From the NCBI GenBank assembly GCA_904066235.2, contig CAJFCV020000006.1:9610001-9674000 (forward strand): a DNA stretch of 64,000 nt. The letters run 5' to 3'. The position numbers and the translations under genes are program-made. How positions within the stretch are numbered: position 1 is the stretch's first letter; the number at the start of each line of letters is the position of its first letter. This DNA comes from Bursaphelenchus xylophilus (taxonomy: Eukaryota > Nematoda > Chromadorea > Rhabditida > Aphelenchoididae). Below the pieces are notes generated by a model that saw nothing but the letters and a program-made list of their open reading frames with translations, did not search any database and was not told where the DNA came from. Shown here piece after piece: positions 23,914 through 36,335 of this stretch.

Positions 23914-24340
23914 TCTCAGGATTACTGTAACATGGTGATTTCCTAACTGCACATATCAAGAATTGCAAAAATCGTAGTTTTCGACACAATTTTATAGATT
24001 TCCACAAAATTTCTTTTCGTATTCGGAATCACATGGCAATTTTAAATCGGATAAAGTACCGCAGATAGTATTTTGGTGCAATTTTCGCAGCAGAATTTGC
24101 ATATTTTTGCACAGCCCCTCTGCGTGAGTTCAGACAAACGGCCGTTCGAGCGTAAAATGCGCGGTAAAAAACGTCCAAAAAGTTTTATTACGGAGCATAA
24201 GTAATGCAGAACTACATTTCATGGAACGGGGTGTTATATGGCTGTAACATAAACCCTGCTTTTTCAGCAGAAGAATAATCAAAAACTTGGATTTCCCGAA
24301 CGTTTTCACAAAAAAATCGATGTGTTACAGTAATCCTGAG
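23914..24340. mobile_element. 427-bp MITE with 18-bp TIR
   Basis: CTCAGGATTACTGTAACA at 23914 is present inverted at 24323-24340 (TGTTACAGTAATCCTGAG). No transposase inside. GTTACAGTAATCCTCC and GATTACTGTAA at the ends of the 43.0-44.5 kb foldback share part of this end. Confidence 0.65.
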
Positions 24341-25775
24341 GAGACAAGAAAATAGCGATAATTACACCAAATATATTTGCAATGGTTTCATAATGTCTCA
24401 ACTGCAGATACGAACGTTGTAACCGGATTTTGCTGTCGCTAACAATAAGACATAATTTCCAAAAAAATCTTTCGTAAAATGGTTCTAAATGGCTGTAACA
24501 ATTAACCAGTTCATTTTCTGACAAACTGTGTTTAATTTTGCACGATAAGAGCTAATTTTCAAGTGGCGTATCTTACAACTATCAATTTCAAAGCTTCAAA
24601 AAAAGGAACAAATTCGCACTGTGCGAAAAATTTTTTGAAAATAAACTTTCAAGTGTTATAAATCCTAATAGCCGACTTTGTGGTGGCAAAAAAAATTTTG
24701 CAGTGTCACAAAAAAAACTTCGTCAGTCAAAGAAACGAGACTGATTTTCCCGAAAAATACAACAATTTTTTCAAAAATCTCTCCGCACGGTGCGGTAAAG
24801 AGAAACATACAGGCAAAATCAAGCGCAATTTTCATCGCCTCGTCTCAACTTCGGCTTCATTACGAGTAACAGATCCAATTCGTCACAAATCTACAAAATT
24901 TGGCCAATGCTTGGCCCTAGTCGCCGCACTGTGCAATTTTCAAAATTTTTACTGCACTGTGCATAAACAGATACAAAATAAGGTGAAAACGACCGGAATT
25001 GTTACTATAGTAAAAAACAAATGTCGTAGAACATTTTACACCATAGAAGAGATGCCAGTACGTATTTTAACTCCCCTATTCGCTTCATTTTCCCACCGCA
25101 CTGTGCGATTTTCCAAAATTTCTGTGCACCGTGCGGAGACCCGTATGTTTTGCCAAATGGTCGCCAACCGACCCCAAAAACTGATTGCAGACAGTCGAGG
25201 CGGTTGATTATATACCGTAAACAGCGGAGCCGTGGGAAATTAGATTTTTCGTCCGTAAATTTTTCGTTTTTTGGTTAAGTTTGTTTAAAAGAACCGCCGA
25301 AAATTTCGTGCAATTTAAACCAACCAAGAAAGACCGAAGAGAGTTTGTTTTTGAAACCTCGTTTACTGAAATTGCCTTCTAGGTACAAATTTACAATTTG
25401 GTCGGCGGAGAAAACGAACGAAAATAGGAAGAGAAAATTGAACAAAATTTGCGAGATTATGTGGAAAATTGAGTGAAAAATAGACGAAAAAGATGCTGCG
25501 ATCATAGTTTAGACATTGGAGAGCCATGTTTATCACCTTTACAGGTCGAAAAATTTTTGAAAATATAATTTTTGATAATTTAAAAAACAATTTTTTCCCG
25601 CACTGTGCAAAAAAACTTCAATAATTTACGCACAGTGCAGCAAGAAGTAGTTTTTTCGTCTGCACAGTGCAAAAAGAAAAGCGACGCAAATCTTTTCGTT
25701 TGCACAGTGCAGAAAAAGATTTCGTAAAAATCGCACAGTGCAAACTGAAAATCGAAATTTTCGCACAGTGCGTTA
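24341..25775. repeat. Scattered then clustered YGCACNGTGCR sites
   Basis: Isolated sites near 24615, 24784, 24925, 24953, 25099 and 25123, then a compact six-site cluster (25599-25765). The 175-codon + frame at 24680-25207 runs through several sites and is discounted. The rest holds no gene I can support. Confidence 0.75.
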
Positions 25776-26285
25776 AGAAAAAATAAAAAAAATATGTAAA
25801 ATAAAGGCTGGTTGGTAGGTTTAAAATACGGTGTATGGAGTCATCAAGGACGAACATTTTCCATTCTAAAAAGAATTTTTTTTTTCCAAAAAAATCAAAA
25901 ATCAAAAAAAATGTTGCGTCAAAAAAACTTCCTCCCGCAATTTCCAATATATACTCGTAATTGCAGGCCAAAAAACTTTCTGACGGCCGCAAATAATAAA
26001 CGCCTCTAATCCCCGCGGCCCCGAACTTTCATCACCCGGAGCGCAGTTCCAAAACGGGGATCAGCTGTCAGCTTTGCAATAAACAAAACTTTCAATTTCT
26101 CGGTTGTCGGAAGCTGGGCTAAAATTCAAGTCGAGAAGCGGCCGAAAGACGGCCGTTTTACAATTAAGAAAAGAAGAGGGAAAACATACAAATTGACGGG
26201 CAAAGAGTGACGTGTTTTCACTGCCAAGCAAAAGAAACCTGTACAAAAATACAAAATAGGCAGTTGTTTACAGATTTTAAGCAAT

Positions 26286-26609
26286 GGGGACATTTTATAC
26301 GAAAAAAATATATTTGATTTTTTTCGTATAAAAAGTACCCCAAAGTAAAAAAACAGAGCAGAAAATTTACGATCTATATCTTAGCTTCTTACAATTCTTA
26401 AAAAAAATTTCACTAGGAGACATTTTATACGATAAAATAACTTTTTTATTCTTTTTTGTTTTCGTGTAAAATGTGTACAGAAATAAAGATGCTAAAACGT
26501 AAAATTTGCTAAATTGTATCACTAATGTTTTTATACCGCCTCCATGTGACATTTTACACGATAAAAATACATTTTTTTCAAAACCTTCAATTCATCGTAT
26601 AAAATGTCT
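26286..26609. repeat. Three GACATTTTATACGA hairpins
   Basis: GGACATTTTATACGAA...TTCGTATAAAAAGTACC (26286-26340), GGAGACATTTTATACGAT...CGTGTAAAATGT (26417-26475) and GTGACATTTTACACGAT...ATCGTATAAAATGTC (26546-26609) are short inverted pairs with 20-30 bp loops. The same family recurs at 31877, 46476, 54007, 54142, 54300 and 56015. Confidence 0.7.
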
Positions 26610-27039
26610 CCCATTGATCAAAAATATGAACGGCTAGTATTTACTCAACAATTTCACCAGTTTCCATAACAAAACAACTGAAAACCTCCAAGAATTTAGA
26701 ATTTTTGATTTATTTTGGGTTGTAAAAGTCGTTAAAAGCGGCCGAAAAAGTTCGAAAAACCTCAAACAGGTGGCCAATAAATGGGTATGTGTTTTTTGAG
26801 AGGCCGCTTGTGATCAAACGGATATTAAGGATGTTTTTAGGGGCGGGGGAATCACTCATTTACGAAGTTTATGGCCAGCTTATGAGATCGTTAGGGAGAA
26901 GAAAGAGCTAATAAAAAGAATAGGAAAGGGGTAGGATGAGGTCAGAGGAGGGCTAAAATGAGCTAAAATATTTTTTTTATTATTGAAAGTTTTGAAATTT
27001 CAAAAATAATCTTGCCCGATGGGGCACGAAAATCTAAAT
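26610..27039. other. Non-coding, nothing seen
   Basis: No splice-bounded frame or recognised repeat. Confidence 0.35.
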
Positions 27040-27410
27040 TTCCGCACTGTGCAGTCAAAGAATCAGTTTTCACACAGTGCAAAAACAGCGATAAATCCAT
27101 TGCATTTCACTGCACTGTGCGGCAAGCAAATCTAGATTTCCGCACTGTGAAGTCAAAAAAAAATTTTTCGCACGGTGCAAAAACAGCAAGAACTCGATTG
27201 CATTTCAATGCACTGTGCAATCAAGAAACAATTTTGCAAAAGCAGCGATAAATCCATTACATTTCACTGCACTGTGCGGCAAACAAATCTAGATTTCCGC
27301 ACTGTGCAATCAAAAAACAATTTTTCGCACAGTGCAAAAGCAGCGACACACTCTCTGCTTCTGACCGCACAGTGCAATCCAAGCAATACTAAACTTCCGC
27401 ACTGTGCAAT
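27040..27410. repeat. YGCACNGTGCR array (about 9 sites)
   Basis: A unit with GCAAAAACAGCGATAAATCC, ATTGCATTTCACTGCACTG and CAAATCTAGATTTCCGCACTG repeats about every 150 bp (27075 and 27240), with some sites mutated (CACACAGTGC at 27071, GCACTGTGA at 27142). Confidence 0.85.
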
Positions 27411-27850
27411 AAATCCCAATAAATTATCGATCAAAAAATGGCAAAAATATAAAAATAACTGTCGAAAATGTCTTGGCCATTGATCCAGTAGCATTTTCCG
27501 CTTTTTTGCCTGAGGCACTTTTTTATTTTTTTTATTTTTTGAGGTGAGAAGATGAACGAGAATTGATTGGAACTGGCAGCCGTCTAACAAGCCGTTAGCT
27601 TTCAATCGCAATGATGTCATAAACCGACAAAAACCTCTTGTCGAAAAACGTAAAGAATTTCGACAAGATACGGGAACTTTTGTGGCATTTTGGTCCAAAA
27701 ATTGATAGTGTAATAGCACTTTTTCTTTAAAAAATTCTGAAAATTTTGCTTCTAGTAGGTCTATTGAATCAAAAAGGCTAAATTGAATCAAATTTCGGGC
27801 ATCAAAGACCGAAAATCAGGCTAAAATTGGGCCAATTGTTCATCCTGATG

Positions 27851-28310
27851 CCTACTATATACAATATAATTTTTTGCTTTTGACCCTGGAATTTTACAGT
27901 AAATTTCATGCCTTTTGCCTCAGGGGTTTATAAAATAGGGCCCTTAAGTCAAGAAAGGCCCCAAAATGGCAAAATATCAATAGTTTTTTGATCAAGATGT
28001 CTACTACAATATAATTTTTTGCTTCAAATCCCAAAATTTTGCAGTAAATTCCATGCATTTCGCCTCAGGGATTGGTAAAATACAGTTTTTCAACCAAGAA
28101 AAGCCCAAAAATGACTTTCAATCAACAGATTTTTGATCAAGACCAACTACAATATAATTTTTTACTTCAAACCCGAAAACTTTGAATTTAAGTATACTCT
28201 ATTGGTCTCTAACGCTTACAAAACAAGAGTTTGACTCCAAAGACAGTTAAAAAAGCAATCAAATCAAAACTTTTTTGATCCAGCTACCTACTACAATATA
28301 ATCTCCCCCA
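27851..28310. repeat. Divergent tandem repeat, unit about 143 bp, four copies
   Basis: ACAATATAAT begins at 27861, 28006, 28148 and 28293, each followed by similar text (TTTTTTGCTT, a GTAAATTCCATGC-like phrase, GCCTCAGGG). The copies have drifted noticeably. The CTAGTRCAATAT phrases in the 2.2-3.9 kb foldback look related. Confidence 0.7.
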
Positions 28311-29218
28311 AAACCCGTTCAGCCCTCCCTTCCCTCGTGCTCCAAAAACCTCAAAACTCCCCATTCTCGTTTCTTGATATAGTATAGAGAGCAAGAGTGC
28401 AGTAAATAAATCCACGTAGCTTCTTCCTCCCTCGTTTTTCGGGACAATTGGAGGAAATCTTTATGGAAAACAAGTCGAATAAAAAGAAAACAAAAACACA
28501 CGGGCAGGGGGAACGCTGCCCGCTCTCGATTCGCGAACCCATTAGGTTCGGCGGGGTCGGGAAGTCTTCGGTTGAGTGGAGTTTTTTGAATAAAAATTGG
28601 GGAAACCCAAGAGTTTTGTCGTAAATAATGGGTAAAAAAGGTAGAACGGATGTTACAGTACTACCCAAGATTTCTTAAAGACGTCTAAAAACATTGTAGG
28701 AGGTCTTATGGAGCTGAAAACTTAAAAAAATTTGAATTTTTTGGTTTCCCGCCATTTTTGGCATTCTGTTTCAAGCGGTGAAAATTGTAAAAAATGACAG
28801 TAAATGAGTTAGAAAGTATCTAAAAACAATTGGCAATATAAATTTCATAGTTATTTTTCAGAAATTGCTGATTTTTTATCGGAAATCGAGCCCTTTTTTG
28901 AGAATCCTGGCATTCCGTTTCAAGTGGAGAAAGCTCCAAAATAGCTTCAGAAAAGCCAAAAATGGCCAAAGACAATAAACAAATACGAGAAGCCATGCCT
29001 TTTCCAAGGAACCGGTGATTTCTTACAAGAAAATTTGAATTCCCGCGATTACTTCTGTTTTGACAAGTTCAAACGGTCCAAAAAAGAAGTTTTCTAGAAA
29101 AGAGAAACTCAGAACATCGCTTTAAATCAATTAAGGAGATAAAAACAATTAAGGAGGAACGTGAAATCGCCTTTGGAAGCTTCATAGACGGTAAAAAATC
29201 CGATTTGGCGTCCAAAAT
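28311..29218. other. Non-coding, no gene seen
   Basis: A GC-richer patch at 28500-28580 contains the small palindrome CCGAACC-GGTTCGG type sequence (GCGAACCCATTAGGTTCGG) but no tRNA fold or exon. Confidence 0.35.
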
Positions 29219-29712
29219 CAGCAAAAAATATTGTTTTTGAAATAAAACTGAAGTTACAGTAATTAAACGCATGCAGAGTAGGCTTTCTGGTTTTTTATAG
29301 CAACCGAAAAGCGTATCCTACAAAACTGAAGGGGTATTGCCTCCAGTCAATAGCCAAGCTCGCCTTCATATACCTCAAGTACAATATCCGAAAAGCCCAT
29401 CTTATAAGTTAAAGTCTTCAAATTTTGCATCAGCTTGATGATAAATACCAATAATCACCCTAATAGAGTATTTTAGAAGCCAAAAGCCTTAGGGTATTTA
29501 TCGTTATGAGCGAAAAAAATGATTTTTATCACGAAACCCCCCAAAAAATCTTATTTTCGAAATAAAATTAAATTACAGTAACCCACAAGGCCCCAAATAA
29601 CTCTCTGGCTGGCCTCAGGCAACGGAGAAGCCTGCGGCACCATGCCACGTAGGTAAAGTCACCAGTCAATAGTCGAATCCGCCCTCCACGGCCGCCCAAG
29701 TACAATATGCGT
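29219..29712. repeat. Dispersed direct repeat, two copies of about 165 bp
   Basis: 29235-29400 and 29560-29710 share AAATAAAA, TTACAGTAA, CCAGTCAATAG, CGCC and CAAGTACAATAT in the same order. The two copies diverge in between, one GC-rich, one AT-rich. A CAAGTACAATAT end suggests kinship with the 27.9-28.3 kb repeats. Unclassified. Confidence 0.5.
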
Positions 29713-30222
29713 TTTGTCGGCAGAAGAAACTTTTTGCGGCGTTTTTTCCCACATTTCCTGCGGCCCTTCAGTTTTTCATATTTTCGTCCGTCTTCCGTCC
29801 CCCCGGCCCCTCGCACGGCGGCGGCCTGTCCCCACCGGAATTTTCGCCGTAGATCTTTTTTTTGTGTGTGTGTTTCGTTCGGGTTTTGCGCGAAAAAACG
29901 TTAAGAAGTGTGCCAAAATCTCATCGGGGCAGCCGGAGGGGAGAAGACGAAAACGCCGCTCTTCCCCCCTTCTCCTTCCTCCTCCTCCACGGCCAATCTT
30001 TTTTTTACAATCCTCATCTCATACTTGACGAAAAACCGCGCCGAAACAAATACCCGATTCCGAAAATGAGCCAAATCTCCGAGGTTTTCGGGAATTTTTG
30101 AGCTGAACAAGTTGTGTGAAGCTCTTGGAAAGGCTCGGATTGGGGAGAGGAGAGCTGTAACGTTAATTTAGAGAGTTAGTTTCAAAATTTCGAATTTTTT
30201 TAAAATACGATATTGAGAGATA
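29713..30222. other. GC-rich stretch without a defensible exon
   Basis: 29700-30000 is GC-rich with pyrimidine-rich + strand text (CTTCCGTCCCCCCGGCCCC) and open frames on both strands, but no donor and acceptor pair bounds a frame. Confidence 0.35.
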
Positions 30223-30867
30223 GGTTTGAAAATAAACATTGCTAACGATAAGACAAAATGGATGGGAACCTGCGTAACTCCATTTAACATGTCACTACAA
30301 GGGGTACCAATCGAGAAGGTTGAGCGTTTTGTTTATCTTGGGCAAGTAATCCAATTAAGTAGGAATCATACCTCAGAGATCTCCAAAGGAATATCTTCCG
30401 CTTGGAACTCTTATCGCAAAGTCGGTGCCCTGTTAACACATCGACTTACGGATATGAGTCTAAAAAGAAAAGTTTTCCACATGTGCATCCTGCCGATTTT
30501 GTTGTATGGCTGTGAAGCTTGGTGTCTCACTAAAGAAGCACAGTCTAAGCTAATGCGCTGTCAGCGATCGATGGAACGGAGAATGCTAGGAATATGTTTG
30601 AGAGATCATGTAAGGCATGAGGACATCCGCGCGAGGACTGGTTTAAAGGATGTATGCAAGGAGGCAAAGAAGCGGAAATGGAAGTACATGGAGAAAATGC
30701 AGCTAAGACGCGAGGAAGGAAGATGGGATCAACGACTGATGGATTGGACGCCGCCCTACAAACGACCGCTTGGACGCCCCAGACTCAGATGGACCGACGA
30801 TTTTCGAAAGCACCATGGCCTGAGATGGAGAGACCTTACACTGACCAGACAATGGAATCCCGACTGA
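30223..30867 (+). pseudogene. 5'-truncated RTE-type non-LTR retrotransposon, C-terminal end of reverse transcriptase ORF
   Basis: An open stretch of about 215 codons reads GLKINIANDKTKWM, FVYLGQVI, ILPILLYGCEAWCLT, RRMLGICLRDHVRHEDIRAR and GRPRLRWTDDF before a TGA at 30865-30867. These are the thumb and C-terminal landmarks of RTE-clade endonuclease/reverse transcriptase proteins (established family knowledge). The endonuclease, fingers and catalytic YADD region are missing upstream, where sequence becomes AT-rich at about 30220, as expected for 5' truncation during target-primed reverse transcription. No internal stops or frameshifts are seen, so the insertion looks recent. The 3' tail (30890-30930, ATAAATTGAATTGAAAAAAT) resembles the short repeats ending RTE elements. 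It lies in the presumed 16 kb intron of the - strand gene. Confidence 0.9.
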
Positions 30868-33733
30868 TACACTCCATGATTTTACATGTGATTAGTGTGA
30901 ATAAATTGAATTGAAAAAATTGAAAATTGAGATGATTTTTTTATAATATCGCACGGTACGAAAAACTTTAATGGAAAATTGTGGCCAGGTTGTAAAATAA
31001 AAACATTCACATGCTTGCAAGAAAATCTACATGAGCCTAGAAATTGGTTTGAAGCGTATTTTACAAATTTCAGCTTTCTATTGACTCAATCAAGAGTCTA
31101 CTTGACAATGCACAGTGCAAAAAAAATTTGATCAAAAAATAGTTCCCAATTGTGTATGATGCAAGCTTACTGTGTTTAATATAAATTAACAAACATGAAA
31201 AAGCGTATTTTAAACATCTACCTACTTTCCGAGCCACAAAATTATCAATTTCAAGCATTTATTTCAACTGCACAGTGCAGATTTTGAAACCCAAAACTTG
31301 CACTGTGCATGAAATGGAAAAGTCGAAAATGACGTCATAAATGGAGTTGAAGTCAAGGAGCATCATATAAAAACTTTTTTTCACATTCAATACATTGTGT
31401 TATTGCACTATGCAACTCTCCGAGAAATCTGCACTGTGCAAAAAACGAAATTTTTCTTGCACGGTGCAAGAGAGCTAAAATACAAAAGCAAGAAGGGGCC
31501 AAAAAGTTTTTATCAAATGTAAAATACGCTCTTTAGAAGACTTGACATTGATTTAAAAAAATTTATAACAGAGTAAATTCGTGACTTTTTTAAAATATTG
31601 CACAGTGCGGTGGGAAAAAACTTTTGAAAGACTACGAAGATGACAAGTGCTCTAGAAAGAGCTTTGAGGTTTGACCAAAACAAGCGACATAATGAGTAGG
31701 ATGGGCGAAAACGGGTAAAAATGATGCTAACGGGTGGTCTATGAGGCGAGACTTTAATTTAGGAGAGTTAATTTGGATTTTTTGATCATAAAAAATTTTA
31801 TTTTCAGTTAAGAAATCTGTAAAAAGCATTTTTTAACTTCAATTCTTGAGAGAGTCGTATTTTACAAAAAAATGGAACTGGTGACATTTTATACGAAAAT
31901 TTTTTTGCCAATTTTTTTTTTATGAAATTCCAAAACTTCCGTGTTAGAGATCACTGAGTTCGTACCTCATTGCCTTTTCGCTCATCTTACAGCCGTTCGG
32001 ACCGTGAACGAGCTACTCAAAAACTCATAATATTAAAATACCCTCCTTCTGCTCTCTTTTCCCCCAAAATTCCTCTAACTCGTTTATCCGAAACCCTTTA
32101 AAATCGAAGTCAACAGGCCGGAAAAGACTTCAAAAATCGAAAAAATACTAAAATACGACTATAAATTTATAAAAATTAAAAAAATCCCAAAAAATCATCA
32201 AAAAACCCAATTTTTCGCTTCAAATTAGCCTGCAAGAAATCATATGCCCTGCGGGCTTGCGGAAAAAAGGAGTTTAAACGCTCCGACGCCAATTGTTATT
32301 TATTTGAAACGCGGAGGATTCCTGGACGCGCATTTCGGCCGCCGCCGGCCGTTCGCGGCCTCCGGGGAATTCCGTGTTTCGCGGGGCCCGAGGACGGCAA
32401 TCTTTTTTTTTTGGTTTTCGGGATTCCGCCTTTTTTTATTTTTTTTATTCCGGCTAAGGGGAATTAGCACATAAAGCCACTTAATTCGACTGAAACAATA
32501 TTGTCGCCAAAGTTTGCCGCGGCCGAAAAGAGGCTTCTTTCTTTAATTTGAGAGTGAGTTGAGGGTGTGTTTGGAATAAAAAAACATTAAAATGAAAAAA
32601 TAAAAAGAAAATAAACAGTATTTATACGAAAACTAATCCGTATTTTAGCAATTTTAAGGCGTATTTTGGAATTTTCAAGCCCTTTTTATGTTTAAAAACT
32701 GGATTTTACAATTTTAAATCTGGGTCTTCCACTTTCCGGAGCGTATTTTACAAATTTGAATTCGGATTTTAGAAAATTTAATTTGCGTTTTTTAATAATT
32801 TCAAGCCGTATCTTAGGATTCGTACTTTAGAAATAACCCATGTTTCAGGATTTTTGGTATCTTCATTAAAAAATTCTCGAATTGATATATCGTATTTTAC
32901 CTTTTAGAACATACTTTTTGAATTTTTTTGTTTAAAAATCAAAGTTTATTTCTATCTGATCGTATAACACGTCACCAAATGCAGCCAGATGGGCGAGCAG
33001 TCTGAAACGTCTACGTCTTGAGACCCCTTTAGGCCATAGCCTATCTTATTCGGTCCCAAAAGTCGGAGTGCTTTGCTCAGGCAAAACAAAAATTGGGAAT
33101 CCGCGGAAAAAATACAACTTAGAATTTTTTGAGCGATTTTTAGTGTGATTTTGAAAAAAGAAGGCAAAAAAGCAAAGAAAAAAAGGTAAAAACAAAAATT
33201 ATAACTTTCCAAGGGTTCTGAAACGTCTAAAAGATACGTTTTTTCGGGCTAACGAAGACTTATATTTACGTTCAAAAATGGCAGAAATTCGATAGTTTTT
33301 GAAATTTTATGATTAAAAAACTCAAATCCATGTAGAATTAATCCAAAAATTGGCTAAAATTGTAAAATACGAATGAACCAAGTACATATCTAAGGCCTTT
33401 GCATATCGCTGATCAAACGTCAGAAACATTATTGTGAAAAATCGGAAAATTTATCCCAAAACATCCTTTCCTCAGACACCTTTCAAACTCTTTGAGATTT
33501 TTTTGTCAAATGGATTTTTCGCCGCGAAAGAAATCGTTAAATCATCTTTTTGATGTGGCCCCACGTTCGACACCTTGAAACTTGCCAAGGAGAGAAAAAT
33601 AAAAAACAAAAAAGAAAAAAGAATTCTTTATGAAACGGTCAAATTTCTTGTGTTCGTATTTTACCAAAAAATATTTTAATTCTTTTTTTATTGTGTGCTT
33701 AGATTCATATATTATAAAAAAAAGTAAACTTAC
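30868..33733. other. Presumed intron, scattered palindrome sites
   Basis: YGCACNGTGCR sites at 31109, 31269, 31299, 31428, 31457 and 31600, a GACATTTTATACGAA end at 31877, and GTAAAATACG words near 31059, 31519, 31857, 33361 and 33655. A GC-rich patch at 32290-32460 has no exon boundaries. A 26-nt splice-bounded segment at about 32973-32998 (-) breaks the phase and is rejected. Confidence 0.45.
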
Positions 33734-33825
33734 AATGACTTGAAGAGGACTCGCGAAACAATCCAGCCCGCCAGTGTGTCAACCTGCTGACCGTGGAGAT
33801 GGCTACAGAAGAGAGGACGGGAGGG
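33734..33825 (-). CDS. Outlying exon, probably of the same - strand gene
   Basis: 92 nt bounded by a strong acceptor (GGCGTCTTTCAG) and strong donor (ATT|GTAAGTTTAC). One frame reads PSRPLFCSHLHGQQVDTLAG, then WIVSRVLFKS, and leaves two bases (TT). That phase fits the exon at 17221-17441, which begins with one base, giving Leu at the junction. The other open frame is Ser-rich and would not fit. The implied intron is 16.3 kb, so the link is inferred from phase and orientation. Further 5' exons are expected beyond 33825 but I could not find them. No family recognised. Confidence 0.55.
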
Positions 33826-33913
33826 CTGAAAGACGCCGTCTTGGATGGAAAACGGGAAGAATGGAGGAAAGTCTGGAAAAAATCAGTACTTTAATCCGCA
33901 AAAAAATAAAAAA

Positions 33914-34055
<142 letters not shown>

Positions 34056-34149
34056 TTATGAAAAATGACGTTTAAATACGGCAATTGCATGGTCGCTTTC
34101 AAAAAATTACATTTCGAAAATTCAAAAAAAAAAAAAAAAAATTCACAAA

Positions 34150-34575
34150 AAAATCCGCATTGTGCAGCCAAACGTGAGCCCCAACTTCGACTGCACAGTG
34201 CAAAAAATCAAACTGCATTGCACTGTGCAAAAACAAAAGGAATCCGGCCTTTACTGCACTGTGCAAACTTTTAAAAACGCCTCTTCATTCCGCGACGGCT
34301 GCACAGTGCAAAAAAGGAAAACAAAATTGAAATTTCATTGCACTGTGCGTACAGAAAAGAGTCTGGAAAATTAATGCACAGTGCAGATTTTTCAAATTTG
34401 ACCGCACAGTGCAAAATTTGGAAAAATTCTTGGTGCGACATTTTTTTTTAAATTGCACAGTGCAAAAAAAGTAAACAATAAAACATCCTTTGCACTGTGC
34501 GGTCCAAAATAATTCCAAAACAAAACTGCACAGTGCAAAAATTTCAAACTTTTTCGAATTTTCCTGCACAGTGCA
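34150..34575. repeat. YGCACNGTGCR array (11 sites)
   Basis: Sites every 25-50 bp, nearly all with A or T centres, from 34195 to 34565, plus a GCATTGTGC variant at 34158. Confidence 0.9.
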
Positions 34576-34957
34576 AAGTTATTTTTGACTCGGAACCTTA
34601 TTTAAACCCCAAAAAGACCCTGAATTCCACGAAAAAGTAGAGAAAAATTACTAGTAACACATTCGCAGTTGGAAGTTTGAAAAAGCGTAATGTTTTTTAT
34701 GGAAAATTGAATGAATACCTCTCTATTAACCAGTCAAAACGCCATGGAATATTCACACAGGTGCTAATTGAGCGAAAAATCTCTCAAAAGATTAACGCCC
34801 CCAGGGCTGGAAGTTGTTCCGTCGTTTGCATCATGAGCCGGAAAGGCGGAAAAATACAGGGGGATTAAGCGGCAAAAAATGGGTTTGTATTTGGGGATGG
34901 CCGTGCTTAAAAACCCTAAAAATTAAGTTTCGGTTTTTTTTTTTGAAAAAAAGATTT
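34576..34957. other. Spacer, nothing coding
   Basis: AT-rich with a GC-mixed patch (34795-34880), no splice-bounded frame. Confidence 0.35.
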
Positions 34958-35325
34958 CTGCACAGTGCAAAAAATCAAAAAATTGCACTGTGCATTCTGG
35001 AAAAATTCATTGCACCGTGCGGTCAAAAAATTAAATAAGAAAAGTCGCACAGTGCAAGGCAAAAAAGTTGTCGCATTGTGCACAGTGCGGAACCGACAAA
35101 AAAGTCAACAACCAAAATTTCATTGCACTGTGCGAAAATTGTCGCCCTCCGCACAGTGCAATATTTCCATATCTGCCGCACGGTGCAAAACTCATAAACC
35201 GACTGCACTGTGCAAGATAAGCGACAAAAAAGCAACAACCATGATCCACTGCACCGTGCAAAGACCAAAATTTCATTGCACTGTGCAAAACTTATCGCCC
35301 TCCGCACAGTGCAATATTTCCATAT
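34958..35325. repeat. YGCACNGTGCR array, higher-order unit block 1
   Basis: About 12 sites. The unit TCCGCACAGTGCAATATTTC, CATATCTGCCGCACGGTGC, AAAACTCATAAACCGACTG begins at about 35150 and partly again at 35298. It is shared with the block at 35950-36335. Confidence 0.9.
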
Positions 35326-35949
35326 CTGCCGCGCACGTCAAGAAATTGCGGGCATTGCAAAGGTTCTCACAGCGAAAAAAAAATTCATAAAACCTGTCAT
35401 CCAAATTGCACATAACAACAATTTTTAACCTAATTTTTTTTATGGGAACTCTAGGGAGTACTACTAGTCGTACACAACTGTTTTTTATACCGCTGGTACA
35501 TTCTAAATGGGTGTCATCGTGACGCATTTTCTGAACATGGTTCGAGCTAGGCTAAAAATAGTGCAAATTTCAAGGCCAACTATCAAAAAAACTGTCCCAT
35601 CAAGCGGGACGGGACCGGTGTAGATACTCGAAGAACAGTTTAAGGATTTTTTTGACGTGGAGCCTATACCTCCTTCCAGTGCTCTCTGACTCGGTATCGT
35701 CGATACAAACTTTTATTTAGACGTTGTATTCTTCGCCATGGAAAACTGTCAAAATACTACGATTATGGGTATATTTTGGTTCTATTAGCTTAAGCAGCCC
35801 TCGAGCTTTCTATTGGTATCAATATCTTGTGATTTACTATTAATCTTTATGTCAAAATATTGCAAACCATTTGGACAAAAACGGATTTGCACAGGGCAGA
35901 ATGCCAAAAAAAATTCTAGGCTTTTTCATTGGGCGCCCGTTTTTCTTTT
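35326..35949. other. Spacer between two blocks of the same array
   Basis: About 620 bp without intact sites (one relic, GCACAGGGC, near 35889), inserted between array blocks that share the same unit. No TIRs recognised and no gene. Confidence 0.4.
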
Positions 35950-36335
35950 ATTTTTTCTTGACGTGCCGCGCGGTGCAAAACTTATAAACTGACTGCACTG
36001 TGCAAAACAAGCGATGAAAAAATTCCGCACTGTGCAAAAATCAAAATTCCATTGCACTGTGCAATAGTGCGAGAATTGTCGCCCATCCGCACAGTGCGAT
36101 TTTTCCATATCTGTCGCACGGTGCAAAACTCTTACACCGACTGCACTGTGCAAGATAACCGATAAAAAATCCGCACTGTGCAAAAATCAAAATTCCATTG
36201 CACTGTGCAATAGTGCGAAAATTGTCGCCCATCCGCACAGTGCAATATTTCCATATCTGCCGCACGGTGCAAAACTCATAAACCGACTGCACTGTGCAAG
36301 ATAAGCGACAAAAAACCCCGCACTGTGCAATCGCC
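35950..36335. repeat. YGCACNGTGCR array, 146-bp higher-order unit block 2
   Basis: About 12 sites. CATTGCACTGTGCAATAGTG starts at about 36050 and 36196 (146 bp), and CCGCACAGTGCRATNTTTCC at about 36087 and 36233. The copies differ by a few bases, so duplication is recent. Confidence 0.92.

Noticed and set aside
32973..32998. 26-nt splice-bounded segment on the - strand
   Set aside because: Its length breaks the phase between the 33734 and 17221 exons and it codes for only eight residues.
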